A stretch of 15,024 nt of DNA from Massilia sp. UBA2604 (GTDB taxonomy: Bacteria > Pseudomonadota > Gammaproteobacteria > Burkholderiales > Burkholderiaceae_D): assembly GCA_002339265.1 (NCBI GenBank), contig DDKG01000142.1:1-15024 (forward strand), given 5' to 3'. Made by a program: the position numbers and the translations under genes. The notes beneath the pieces were generated by a model. The model was not told the origin of the DNA and did no database searches. It was given only the letters and a program-made list of their open reading frames with translations. Of the stretch, positions 6,869 through 15,024 are shown piece by piece; positions within the stretch are counted from its first letter, which is position 1; each line of letters starts with the position of its first letter.

Positions 6869-8185
6869 ATGACGACGCAAGATACCCGCCCTGCCGCACT
6901 GTCCGTGTTTGGCCCGGAAGGTCGGATTGGAACGCTCTATCCGGATGAGCCGCTGAGCTTCGCTTACAGTAGCGAATGGCTTGCAGCGCCAGCGGCCACG
7001 CCACTTCACCCTGACATTCCACTTGCCACCGGTCGCATCGACTCTCCATTCGTCGCCGCGTTTTTCGAGAACCTGCTGCCTGAAGGCGACCAGCGCAAAC
7101 TCATCAGCACGCGCGAAAAAGTCTCGTCCGTCTATGGCCTGTTATGGAAAGTCGGCGGTGAAAGCGCCGGGTCGGTTGTCCTGCTCCCCGAGGGCGAGGA
7201 GCCGCAGGCGCCGGTCTACCAGCGGCTGACGTGGAACCAGGTCGACGCATTGGCCCACGCAGCGACGCGCTCGGAAGAACGCGAGGCGATCGAGCGTGCC
7301 GCGAAGGATCTCCCCAGACCGCGCATGTCCCTATCCGGTGCGCAGCACAAGCTGCTGCTCTTTCTCGACCGCGACGGAACGCCTTGCCGGCCGATGGGCA
7401 GCTCGCCGTCGACGCACATTCTCAAACCGGATATCGTCCGCGATGACATTAATATCTTTGCAAGTGCAGCCAATGAAACCATCACCATGCTGCTGGCAAA
7501 GGAATGCGGATTACCAACGGCGCACGTCGTTTACCAGGCCGAAACCCAGGCATGCCTGATCACGCGCTATGACCGCGAGCGGCTGCATGACGGTTACGTG
7601 CGCCGGGTCTGGCAAGCCGATTTTTGTCAGTTGCTTGGAGTTCAGTCGGATGTGAAATATGAACAAGACGGCGGTCCAGGTTTCAAGGACTGTTTCGACC
7701 TGCTGAAGCGCTCCACGCAGCCTGCCCAGGACCAGCGCGATTTGCTTCGCTGGCTATTCTTCAATCTCTGCACCGGCAACAACGATTCGCATGCAAAGAA
7801 TCTGTCGATGATTGCAACCGGACGCGGCATGCGGCTCGCCCCGTTCTATGACCTGATGTGCACCCGCGTGTATTCCGGCCTGGGTCATCGCTTTGCATTT
7901 TCGATCGCGGGCGAGACCGATCCAGGCAAGCTTGGGACGGACCACTTTACGGAGCTGGCGCGCCAGCTCGCCATTGGCCCCAGGTACATCCTGAAAACAG
8001 CACGCGATATGGCGACGGCTGTCGAAACCAACGTCCCGGCAGCGGCAGAACAGGTCTTGCCACTTCTGGCGCCAAGCCAGAGAATTCTGGCCGAGCGCAT
8101 CATCGACAAGACGCGTTCGCTGGCGCGCAGGCTAAGACAGCGGATCGATAACACCGCTGTCGAACTGGAGAGCGACGCAAGCTGA
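6869..8185 (+). CDS. hipA: HipA Ser/Thr kinase toxin
   Basis: HipA toxins are Ser/Thr kinases with a PI3/4-kinase-like fold. E. coli HipA phosphorylates glutamyl-tRNA synthetase and thereby halts translation and promotes persistence; other homologues modify other tRNA synthetases, so the target here is unknown. The 438-aa length matches E. coli HipA (440 aa). Visible features are the N-terminal domain with FFENLLPEG and GGESAGSVVLL, the ATP loop MSLSGAQHK (153-161) with Ser154 at the inhibitory autophosphorylation position, THILKPD, and VKYEQDGGPG. The catalytic core NNDSHAKN (304-311) contains Asp306 and Asn311, and metal-binding Asp328 lies in FYDLMCT. All key residues are present, so the toxin should be active. 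I chose the ATG at 6869, with AAGG at 6858-6861 inside hipB as its Shine-Dalgarno. An in-frame TTG at 6863 is a poorer choice. Confidence 0.92.
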   Translation: MTTQDTRPAALSVFGPEGRIGTLYPDEPLSFAYSSEWLAAPAATPLHPDIPLATGRIDSPFVAAFFENLLPEGDQRKLISTREKVSSVYGLLWKVGGESAGSVVLLPEGEEPQAPVYQRLTWNQVDALAHAATRSEEREAIERAAKDLPRPRMSLSGAQHKLLLFLDRDGTPCRPMGSSPSTHILKPDIVRDDINIFASAANETITMLLAKECGLPTAHVVYQAETQACLITRYDRERLHDGYVRRVWQADFCQLLGVQSDVKYEQDGGPGFKDCFDLLKRSTQPAQDQRDLLRWLFFNLCTGNNDSHAKNLSMIATGRGMRLAPFYDLMCTRVYSGLGHRFAFSIAGETDPGKLGTDHFTELARQLAIGPRYILKTARDMATAVETNVPAAAEQVLPLLAPSQRILAERIIDKTRSLARRLRQRIDNTAVELESDAS

Positions 8186-8205
8186 GATCGCAGCGATGTG
8201 TTTGA

Positions 8206-9525
8206 TCAGTCGTCCCGCTCCAGGCCATCCGGCCCCAGCATCAGTTGCGCCGCCTCGCTCGGCAATGCCTCCACCGACTTGAGCTTGCGCGCCATCTGAC
8301 GGCTGCGCACTTCGGCGCTTTCGATGTTCTTGGCTGCCTTTTCCAAGGTCAGCTTGGTGGTCGCCAGCACGTCGCCGAACTTGGTGAACTCGGTCTTCAC
8401 CGCCCCCAGCACCTGCCACACCTCGGACGAGCGCTTCTCGAGCGCCAAGGTGCGGAAGCCCATCTGCAGGCTGTTGAGCAGCGCGCTCAGGGTCGACGGA
8501 CCGGCGATCGTTACCCGCAAGGTGCGCTGCAGGTCGTCGGCCAGGCCGGGACGGCGCATCACTTCGGCGTACAGGCCCTCGGTCGGCAGGAACAGGATGG
8601 CGAAATCGGTCGTCTGGGGCGGCGACACATATTTGTCGCAGATGGTGCGCGCTTCGTTGCGCACCGCCCGTTCCAGCTCGGCGCCGGCGCGCGCCACGCC
8701 CTCTAGATCGGCTTCGTCGCTGGCCAGCAGCAGGCGCTCGTACTGCTCCTTCGGGAACTTGGCGTCGATCGGCAGCCACAGCGGCGCGCCGCCCTCGACC
8801 TGGCCCGGCAGCTTGATGGCGAATTCCACACGCGCATTGGATCCCGCCACCGTCTCGACGTTCTTGGCGTACTGGTCGACGGTGAGCACCTGCTCCAGCA
8901 GCATCTCGAGCTGCACTTCTCCCCACGTGCCACGGGTCTTGACGTTGGTAAGCACCCGCTTCAGGTCGCCCACGCCGATCGCCAGCTGCTGCATTTCGCC
9001 CAGGCCCTGGTGCACCTTTTCCAGCCGCTCCGACACCTGGCGGAACGATTCGGTCAGGCGCGTCTCAAGCGTCGCGTGCAGTTTTTCGTCGACCGTCTGG
9101 CGCATCTCTTCGAGGCGCTTGGCGTTATCGCTCTGCAGGTCGCGGATCTTGGTTTCCAGCGTATTGCGCACTTCGAGCATGCGCTGGGCGTTCGATTCCG
9201 TGAGATTGCCCAGCGTCTGCTGCAGGGTGTCGGCGAAGCGCTTGAGCGCGCGCGCCTGCTCCTCGCGCCCGCTGCTCGAATGCAGCTGCATCTGCTGGCG
9301 CATGCTGTCCAGTTGCTGGACGGTCGCATTGTGATACTGGGCCAGGTGACCGGCCAGTTCCTGGCGCGTGGACTGGGCGCTCGATTGCAGCTCCTGGCGC
9401 AGTTCGCGTTCCAGGCGCTCGACGTGGTTGCCGTCGCCATTGCTGCGCATGCGCATCAGGACGACGACCAGCAGGCCGGCCACAATGACGAGGCCGACCA
9501 GGATGAGGATTTCGGCGACGGTCAT
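8206..9525 (-). CDS. rmuC: RmuC-family protein (DNA recombination-limiting)
   Basis: RmuC proteins limit inversion between short inverted repeats in E. coli and belong to a nuclease-like superfamily; the exact reaction is not established. The 439-aa protein has an N-terminal membrane anchor (about residues 4-25, ILILVGLVIVAGLLVVVLM). A long Gln/Glu/Arg-rich coiled coil follows at about 33-185. The RmuC core runs from about 190 to 430, with the family blocks TRGTWGEVQLEMLLEQ (197-212), LPIDAKFPKEQYERL (251-265), TTDFAILFLPTEGLYAEV (305-322) and AGPSTLSALLNSLQMGFRT (341-359). The start lies 7 bases after the globin stop. No good Shine-Dalgarno is visible, so translational coupling to the globin gene is likely. 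It converges on hipA with 20 bp between the stop codons and no clear terminator. Confidence 0.93.
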   Translation of the reverse strand: MTVAEILILVGLVIVAGLLVVVLMRMRSNGDGNHVERLERELRQELQSSAQSTRQELAGHLAQYHNATVQQLDSMRQQMQLHSSSGREEQARALKRFADTLQQTLGNLTESNAQRMLEVRNTLETKIRDLQSDNAKRLEEMRQTVDEKLHATLETRLTESFRQVSERLEKVHQGLGEMQQLAIGVGDLKRVLTNVKTRGTWGEVQLEMLLEQVLTVDQYAKNVETVAGSNARVEFAIKLPGQVEGGAPLWLPIDAKFPKEQYERLLLASDEADLEGVARAGAELERAVRNEARTICDKYVSPPQTTDFAILFLPTEGLYAEVMRRPGLADDLQRTLRVTIAGPSTLSALLNSLQMGFRTLALEKRSSEVWQVLGAVKTEFTKFGDVLATTKLTLEKAAKNIESAEVRSRQMARKLKSVEALPSEAAQLMLGPDGLERDD

Positions 9526-9532
9526 GACGTGA

Positions 9533-9943
9533 TCAATCAGGCTTGTTGCGCATCCAGTCCGCGGTCTGGAAGAAGGAATTCATCATGCGCACGCGCAGCG
9601 TGTCGTCGTAGCCCATCTCTTCCATCGCCCAGGCCATGCAGCGCAGCCACTGGTCGCGTTCCGAACTGCCGATCGCGAACGGCAGGTGGCGCGCGCGCAG
9701 GCGCGGATGGCCGTAGCGTTCGATGTACAGGTCGGGGCCGCCCATCCAGCCGGACAGGAACATGAAAGTCTTCTCGCGCGAGCTGTCGTTGGGTACCGGG
9801 TGCATGGCGTGGATGCCGGCGAAATCGGGCTCCAGCTGCATCAGGTCATAGAAGCGGTCGACCAGCTCCCGCAGGCGTTCGCCGCCGCCCATCATCTCGT
9901 ACAGGGTCTGGGGTTCGGCTTGGGTTTCGGTGTGTTCGGACAT
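9533..9943 (-). CDS. Group II truncated haemoglobin
   Basis: This is a small haem protein of the 2-on-2 globin family (GlbO/trHb II type), 136 aa, presumably cytoplasmic. Such proteins bind O2 and react with NO or peroxide. Visible hallmarks are LYEMMGGGERLRELVDRFY near the N-terminus with Tyr32 at the B10 position, FLSGWMGGP (62-70), YGHPRLRARHLPF with proximal His86, and Trp99 at the G8 position (RDQWL), which marks group II. The frame stays open upstream to 10066, but that extension is not globin-like; the start at 9943 (MSEHTETQ) gives the usual length and has a GGCGGG sequence just before it. It lies between the permease (58-bp gap) and rmuC (7-bp gap) in an apparent minus-strand operon. 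Confidence 0.92.
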   Translation of the reverse strand: MSEHTETQAEPQTLYEMMGGGERLRELVDRFYDLMQLEPDFAGIHAMHPVPNDSSREKTFMFLSGWMGGPDLYIERYGHPRLRARHLPFAIGSSERDQWLRCMAWAMEEMGYDDTLRVRMMNSFFQTADWMRNKPD

Positions 9944-9960
9944 CCCGCCATGATAACGCA

Positions 9961-9987
9961 GGCGCCGCAAGCCGTGGCCGCGGCGCC
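9961..9987 (-). promoter_or_regulatory. Hairpin between permease and globin genes
   Basis: GGCGCCGC (9961-9968) pairs perfectly with GCGGCGCC (9980-9987) around an 11-base loop that contains a small GCC/GGC inner pair. On the transcribed minus strand it is followed by TGCGTTATC, which is not a T-tract, so it is not a strong intrinsic terminator. It could cause partial termination, protect the end of the upstream mRNA, or mark a processing site in the operon. Confidence 0.4.
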
Positions 9988-10001
9988 CGCCAATGTCGTG
10001 G

Positions 10002-12533
10002 CTATGCCTCGCGCAAGGTCTGTAATGGCGGCTGCCGCAATACTCCGCGCAGCCCCAGCCAGCCACCGACGATCGCGCACAGCGCGCCGACGAACAGCCC
10101 CGCGATCCACACGCCCGGCTCGAACACCCACGGGAACTTGAACTGGTACGTCGCCAGCGCCCAGCCCAGCGCCGCCGCGCCGCTCGCCGCCAGCAGGCCG
10201 GCCAGGCCGCCCACCAGCACGAACTCGATGCGCTGCGCCTGCGCCAGCTGCTGGCGCGTGGCGCCCAGCGCGCGCAGCAGGCCGGCCTCGCGCGTGCGCT
10301 CGGACTGCGATCCCATCAGCGCCGCATACAGCACCAGCACGCCGGAAGCGAGCGTGAACAGGAACAGGAATTCGACCGCCGTCACCACCTGGTCCAGCAC
10401 GTCCTGCAACTGGCGGATGATGCCCGAGACGTCGATCACCGTCAGGTTCGGGTAATTGCGGGTCAGCGCATTGCCCAGGTTCGCGGCGTCAAGCGGCACG
10501 TGGAAGGCCGTCATATAAGTGGTCGGCGCATCCGCCATCGCGGCAGGATTGATGATGACGAAGAAGTTGGCGCGCATCGAGCCCCATTCGAGCTTGCGCA
10601 CGCTGGTGATCTTCGCGTCGACCAGCAGGCCGGCCATGTCGAAACGCAGGCTGTCGCCGAGCTTCAGGCCAAGCCTCTCCATGATGCTCTGCTCGACCGA
10701 GGCCTCGGCCACGCCAGGCGCGTCCTTGAACCACTCGCCCTCCACCACCTCGTTCGCCTGCGGCAGCACTTCGGTGGTCGACAGGTTGAACTCGCGGTTG
10801 GCCAGGCGCCGCGCCTCGCCGTCCGCGAAGGTGTCGCGGGTGATCGCATTGCCGTTGATCGCGGTGAGCCGGCCGCGGATCATCGGGTACAGCACCGGCT
10901 CCTTGACGCCGGCCGCCACCAGCTGCTGCTCGACGCCGGTCTTCTGCTCGGGCAGGATGTTGATCACGAAGCGGTTCGGCGCATCGCTAGGGGTGGCCAG
11001 CTGCCAGGCAGCCATCAGGTCGCCGCGCACCACGGTCAGCAGGAGCAGCGCCATCAGGCCCAGCGCCAGCGACACCACCTGCACCACGGTGGCGCCGGGA
11101 CGGCGCTGCAGCGAGGTGACGGCGAAGCGCCAGGCCTGGTGCTTGAACGCGCCGCGCATGCGGCGCAGACCTTGCAGGCCGAGCCAGGCCACCAGCGCGA
11201 AGAAGGCGAAGCCGCCCAGGAAGCCGCCCGCGGTGATCAATGCCAGGGTCGGGTCGCCCGCCTGCCACAGCAGCAGCAGGAAGAACACGCCGACGCCCAG
11301 GCCGTAGGTTGCCAGCGCGGCCGGCTGCGGCGCGCCCTGCTCGCGTCGGATCACGCGATTGTGCGGCACGTTGCGCAGCTGGAGGATCGGCGGCAGCGCG
11401 AAACCAACCAGCAGCAGCATGCCGGTGGCCACGCCCTGCAGCGCCGGCAGCATCGATACCGGCGGCAGATCGGTCTTGATCAGCGAGGCGATCATCTCGA
11501 GCAGCACGAAGTGGGCGCCGAAGCCGACCAGCACCCCGATCACGCTGCCCAGCAAACCGATGAAGGCGAATTCGAGCAGGTACAGCACGGTGACCTGGTT
11601 CTGGGTCAGGCCCAGGCAGCGCAGCATGGCGCAGGCGTCCAGGTGGCGACCCATGAAACGGCGCGCCGCCATCGCCACGGCGACCGCCGCCAGCATCGCC
11701 GACAGCAAGCCCACCAGCGACAGGAACAATCCTGCGCGGTCGAGCGTGGCGCGCATCTCGGGACGGCCGTTCTCCAGCGTCTCGATGCGCACGCCCTTGA
11801 TATTGTTGTCGCGGATCTGCGCGCGTACCCACTGCTCGTAGCCGCGCACCGCGGCCATGTCGTTCGCGTCTTTCGACGCGACCATCAGGCGGAAGCTCAC
11901 GCGCGCGAAGTCGTCGACCAGGCCGGTGGCCTGCAGGTCTTCCAGCGCCAGCATCACGCGCGGCGCGAAGTTGGCGAACGAGGCGCCCTTATCGGGCTCG
12001 GTGGCGATCAGCTGGGCGATGCAGAACTGGCTGTTGCCCAGGGTGAGCGTGGCGCCGACCTCGGTGCGCAGCTGCGCCAGCAGGCCGGGATCTACCCAGA
12101 CCGTGCCGCGCGCCGGCACCTCGCGTGTGGGCGTGCCTTGCGCGCCGCCTGCGGCCACGGGGTCGGTGGTGATGCTCACCTGGCCGCGCAGCGGATAGCC
12201 TTTTGACACCGCCTTGATCGACGACAGCTGGGCCAGCGAGTCGTCGCCCTCGCCGGCTTGCGCCATGCTCGGGAAGGTCAGGGTGTCGGCCAGCAGCAGG
12301 CCGCGCTTCTCCGCTTCGGCGCGCCACTCCTGGCGCACCGGATCGTCGGTGTTGACCAGCAGGTCGGCGCCGAGCAGCTGGTGGGCGTCGCGGTCCATGC
12401 CCGAGCGCATGCGGTCGATGAAGAAGCCGACCGAACTCAGGGCCGCGACCGCGACGATCAGCGCCACCAGCAGGAAGCGCAGTTCACCGGCGCGCCAGTC
12501 GCGCGCCGTCATGCGAAGAGCCTGGACGAACAT
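10002..12533 (-). CDS. FtsX/YbbP-type ABC transporter permease
   Basis: This 843-aa inner-membrane protein is of the FtsX-like (MacB/YbbP) permease class and is close in size to E. coli YbbP (804 aa). It has an N-terminal membrane helix at about 18-39 and a periplasmic domain at about 45-260. A first FtsX domain with helices near 267-291, 314-349 and 365-385 follows, then a middle group near 409-453 and 482-502, a second periplasmic domain at about 515-710, and a C-terminal FtsX domain with helices near 719-741, 768-796 and 807-829. RTREAGLLRALGATRQQL (747-764) is the conserved coupling helix that docks on the ATPase. AAGGA eight bases before the ATG supports the start. YbbP normally works with the ATPase YbbA, but no ATPase gene is present here. 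The substrate is unknown; a lipid or lipoprotein-related role is only a family-based guess. Confidence 0.9.
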   Translation of the reverse strand: MFVQALRMTARDWRAGELRFLLVALIVAVAALSSVGFFIDRMRSGMDRDAHQLLGADLLVNTDDPVRQEWRAEAEKRGLLLADTLTFPSMAQAGEGDDSLAQLSSIKAVSKGYPLRGQVSITTDPVAAGGAQGTPTREVPARGTVWVDPGLLAQLRTEVGATLTLGNSQFCIAQLIATEPDKGASFANFAPRVMLALEDLQATGLVDDFARVSFRLMVASKDANDMAAVRGYEQWVRAQIRDNNIKGVRIETLENGRPEMRATLDRAGLFLSLVGLLSAMLAAVAVAMAARRFMGRHLDACAMLRCLGLTQNQVTVLYLLEFAFIGLLGSVIGVLVGFGAHFVLLEMIASLIKTDLPPVSMLPALQGVATGMLLLVGFALPPILQLRNVPHNRVIRREQGAPQPAALATYGLGVGVFFLLLLWQAGDPTLALITAGGFLGGFAFFALVAWLGLQGLRRMRGAFKHQAWRFAVTSLQRRPGATVVQVVSLALGLMALLLLTVVRGDLMAAWQLATPSDAPNRFVINILPEQKTGVEQQLVAAGVKEPVLYPMIRGRLTAINGNAITRDTFADGEARRLANREFNLSTTEVLPQANEVVEGEWFKDAPGVAEASVEQSIMERLGLKLGDSLRFDMAGLLVDAKITSVRKLEWGSMRANFFVIINPAAMADAPTTYMTAFHVPLDAANLGNALTRNYPNLTVIDVSGIIRQLQDVLDQVVTAVEFLFLFTLASGVLVLYAALMGSQSERTREAGLLRALGATRQQLAQAQRIEFVLVGGLAGLLAASGAAALGWALATYQFKFPWVFEPGVWIAGLFVGALCAIVGGWLGLRGVLRQPPLQTLREA

Positions 12534-12554
12534 GGATGCGTTCCTTGGCGAGAG

Positions 12555-13685
<1,131 letters not shown>

Positions 13686-13914
13686 TTATGACATGCACGA
13701 TTCGCGTGCGCCGCGTGTTGAGCAGTTCGTGCACTATCGGCGCACAACGGAAGAAAATGGAAGTGCCGCCGGCACATCGATCTTTCGTTCAAACCGGCCT
13801 CGACGCCGTGTTCCGGCCTCACCTTCCCAAGGCCGCCGCGACGCCTGCAAAAACCGATTTTCGATAGTTGAATCAAGCACTTGGCACCAGCTCAACAGCT
13901 TTCACGACACTGCT

Positions 13915-13943
13915 TTGACTTCGGAAACTAATAGGCACATAAT
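13915..13943 (+). promoter_or_regulatory. Near-consensus sigma-70 promoter driving prkA leader
   Basis: TTGACT (13915-13920) and CATAAT (13938-13943) are separated by exactly 17 bases, and each differs from the consensus at one position. Transcription would start near 13950, about 230 bases before the prkA ATG. The surrounding sequence is AT-rich, in contrast to the rest of the window. It is the best promoter match I found in the window. E. coli yeaG is controlled by RpoS and nitrogen signals; here a housekeeping-type promoter is visible and no sigma-54 site was found. Confidence 0.65.
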
Positions 13944-14052
13944 AAATTTCATAAACGCAAAAAAGACGTTCTCCACCAAGCGAGGATTTGGCGCACTGCC
14001 TTGGCGTAGCGCCGAATCGACAACAAGCAATCGCACGTGAATTCCACAAACG

Positions 14053-14071
14053 GCGCCGGCCATTCCGGCGC
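14053..14071 (+). promoter_or_regulatory. Stable hairpin in the prkA leader
   Basis: GCGCCGG (14053-14059) pairs perfectly with CCGGCGC (14065-14071) around a five-base CCATT loop. It lies about 100 bases into the predicted leader. No T-tract follows, so it is not an intrinsic terminator. A perfect 12-base palindrome, CCGGGGCCCCGG, follows at 14111-14122. Together they suggest a structured 5' UTR, which may affect translation or RNA stability. The function is inferred. Confidence 0.4.
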
Positions 14072-14133
14072 GGCACGTGACGACCGAACAGGGAGTACGC
14101 GACAAAGATACCGGGGCCCCGGGCAGCTTCGAC

Positions 14134-14172
14134 ATGGGCTGCTGTGACAGTGATTCGTTGTTGGCACATTAA
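14134..14172 (+). CDS. Possible 12-codon leader ORF before prkA
   Basis: ATG at 14134 opens a 12-codon frame (MGCCDSDSLLAH) whose TAA stop (14170-14172) overlaps the AAAGGA ribosome binding site of prkA. A leader ORF placed this way could couple ribosome movement to prkA translation. The upstream ribosome binding site is weak (GGGCAG) and a frame this short arises easily by chance, so this is a weak candidate. Confidence 0.15.
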   Translation: MGCCDSDSLLAH

Positions 14173-14182
14173 AGGAACTTCA

Positions 14183-15024
14183 ATGAGCATCTTTGAAAAC
14201 TACGCGGCCCGCTATGAGCGTACCCGGGAAGAAGAATACTCTCTGGGCGAATTTCTCCAGCTATGCAAGAAAGACCCGCTGACCTATGCCAGCGCGCCGG
14301 AGCGCATGCTGGCCGCGATCGGCGAGCCCACCCTGGTCGATACCCGCCTCGATCCGCGCCTGTCGCGCATCTTCGCCAACAAGGTGATCAAGATCTATCC
14401 GGCCTTCCGCGAGTTTTATGGCATGGAAGAAGTGATCGAGCAGGTGGTGTCCTATTTCCGCCATGCGGCGCAAGGACTCGAAGAACGCAAGCAGATCCTG
14501 TATTTGCTCGGGCCGGTCGGCGGCGGCAAATCGTCGATCGCCGAAAAACTCAAGAGCCTGATGGAACTCGTGCCCTTTTATGCGATCAAGGGTTCGCCGG
14601 TCAATGAATCGCCGCTCGGCCTGTTCAGCGAAGAAGAAGACGGCACCATCCTCGAAGAAGACTATGGCATTCCGCGCCGCTACCTGCGCGCCATTCCAAG
14701 TCCGTGGGCCGTCAAGCGCCTGCACGAATTCGGCGGCGACATCAACAAGTTCCGCGTCGTCAAGCGCTATCCGTCGATCCTGAAACAGATCGCGATTTCC
14801 AAGACCGAACCGGGCGACGAAAACAACCAGGACATTTCTTCGCTGGTCGGCAAGGTCGATATCCGCAAGCTCGAGGATTTCCCGCAGGACGATCCGGACG
14901 CCTACAGCTATTCCGGCGGCCTGTGCCTGGCGAACCAGGGCCTGATGGAATTCGTCGAGATGTTCAAGGCGCCGATCAAGGTGCTGCACCCGCTGCTTAC
15001 GGCCACGCAGGAAGGCAACTACAA
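14183..15024 (+). CDS. prkA: PrkA/YeaG-family AAA+ protein, 5' part only
   Basis: The first 280 codons of PrkA (YeaG in E. coli, about 640 aa) run off the right edge of the window, and the frame is open throughout. The protein starts MSIFENYAARYERTREEEYS, as is usual for the family. The AAA+ ATP-binding motif GPVGGGKSS lies at 110-118, followed by conserved blocks such as VNESPLGLF and EDYGIPRRYL. The kinase-like C-terminal domain lies beyond the edge. PrkA proteins were described as serine protein kinases and act in starvation and stationary-phase responses; an ATP-dependent protease activity has also been proposed for the Bacillus member. AAAGGA at 14171-14176, six bases before the ATG, supports the start. 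In many proteobacteria yeaH and a SpoVR-like gene follow; they would lie outside this window. Confidence 0.95.
   Translation, partial: MSIFENYAARYERTREEEYSLGEFLQLCKKDPLTYASAPERMLAAIGEPTLVDTRLDPRLSRIFANKVIKIYPAFREFYGMEEVIEQVVSYFRHAAQGLEERKQILYLLGPVGGGKSSIAEKLKSLMELVPFYAIKGSPVNESPLGLFSEEEDGTILEEDYGIPRRYLRAIPSPWAVKRLHEFGGDINKFRVVKRYPSILKQIAISKTEPGDENNQDISSLVGKVDIRKLEDFPQDDPDAYSYSGGLCLANQGLMEFVEMFKAPIKVLHPLLTATQEGNY

Noticed and set aside
6489..8205. Mobile element ends or target-site duplication around hipBA
   Set aside because: Only isolated GATC-type matches are shared by the two flanks; no transposase, integrase, att site or longer direct repeat is visible.
9944..10066. N-terminal extension of the globin to 10066
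   Set aside because: The extra residues are Arg/Gly/His-rich and unlike globins, and the extension would overlap the permease gene; the ATG at 9943 gives a normal group II globin.
13881..14176. Two TTGGCAC sequences (13881 and 14161) resembling the -24 element of sigma-54 promoters
   Set aside because: Neither has GC at the required distance for the -12 element; the bases there are AC and GA.

Overview
The window is a GC-rich chromosomal segment that reads like a betaproteobacterium of the order Burkholderiales, most likely Oxalobacteraceae (Massilia-like). The evidence is the gene order rne-moaA-mobA-moeA, the character of the protein sequences, and a repeat with a TTCCCGCGCAGGCGGGAA-type core just after rne. 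The genus is inferred from these features, not shown by any marker gene.

Left block, plus strand (1-6488). rne encodes a complete RNase E. It has a conserved catalytic half and a long disordered tail carrying a predicted membrane helix, arginine-rich RNA-binding stretches and three copies of a short FPTAASVAA motif. About 230 bases of repeat and hairpin structure follow, including the likely terminator. Next come moaA and a single ORF that joins MobA and MoeA, so this stretch encodes early and late steps of molybdenum cofactor synthesis.

Middle islet, plus strand (6489-8185). An AT-rich intergenic region carries repeated TTACCGATC / GATCGGTAA half-sites. It precedes a complete hipBA toxin-antitoxin pair: an XRE-family repressor/antitoxin and a HipA Ser/Thr kinase with its catalytic residues intact. 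This is the accessory part of the window, and its base composition looks lower in GC than its neighbours. It converges on rmuC with only 20 bp between the two stop codons.

Right block, minus strand (8206-13562). Four closely spaced genes probably form one transcript, read in the order adenosine/adenine deaminase, FtsX/YbbP-type ABC permease, group II truncated haemoglobin, rmuC. The deaminase looks more like the adenine-specific branch of its family. The permease has no ATPase partner in the window.

Right end, plus strand. A non-coding stretch of about 620 bases separates the deaminase from the divergent prkA gene. It holds a near-consensus sigma-70 promoter (TTGACT-N17-CATAAT) and a structured leader of about 230 bases. 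prkA (PrkA/YeaG family) runs off the window edge.

No rRNA, tRNA, CRISPR array, IS element or phage gene was seen. The points most worth checking are the MobA-MoeA fusion, the hipBA operator array, the RNase E tail repeats, the hairpin cluster after rne and the long prkA leader.
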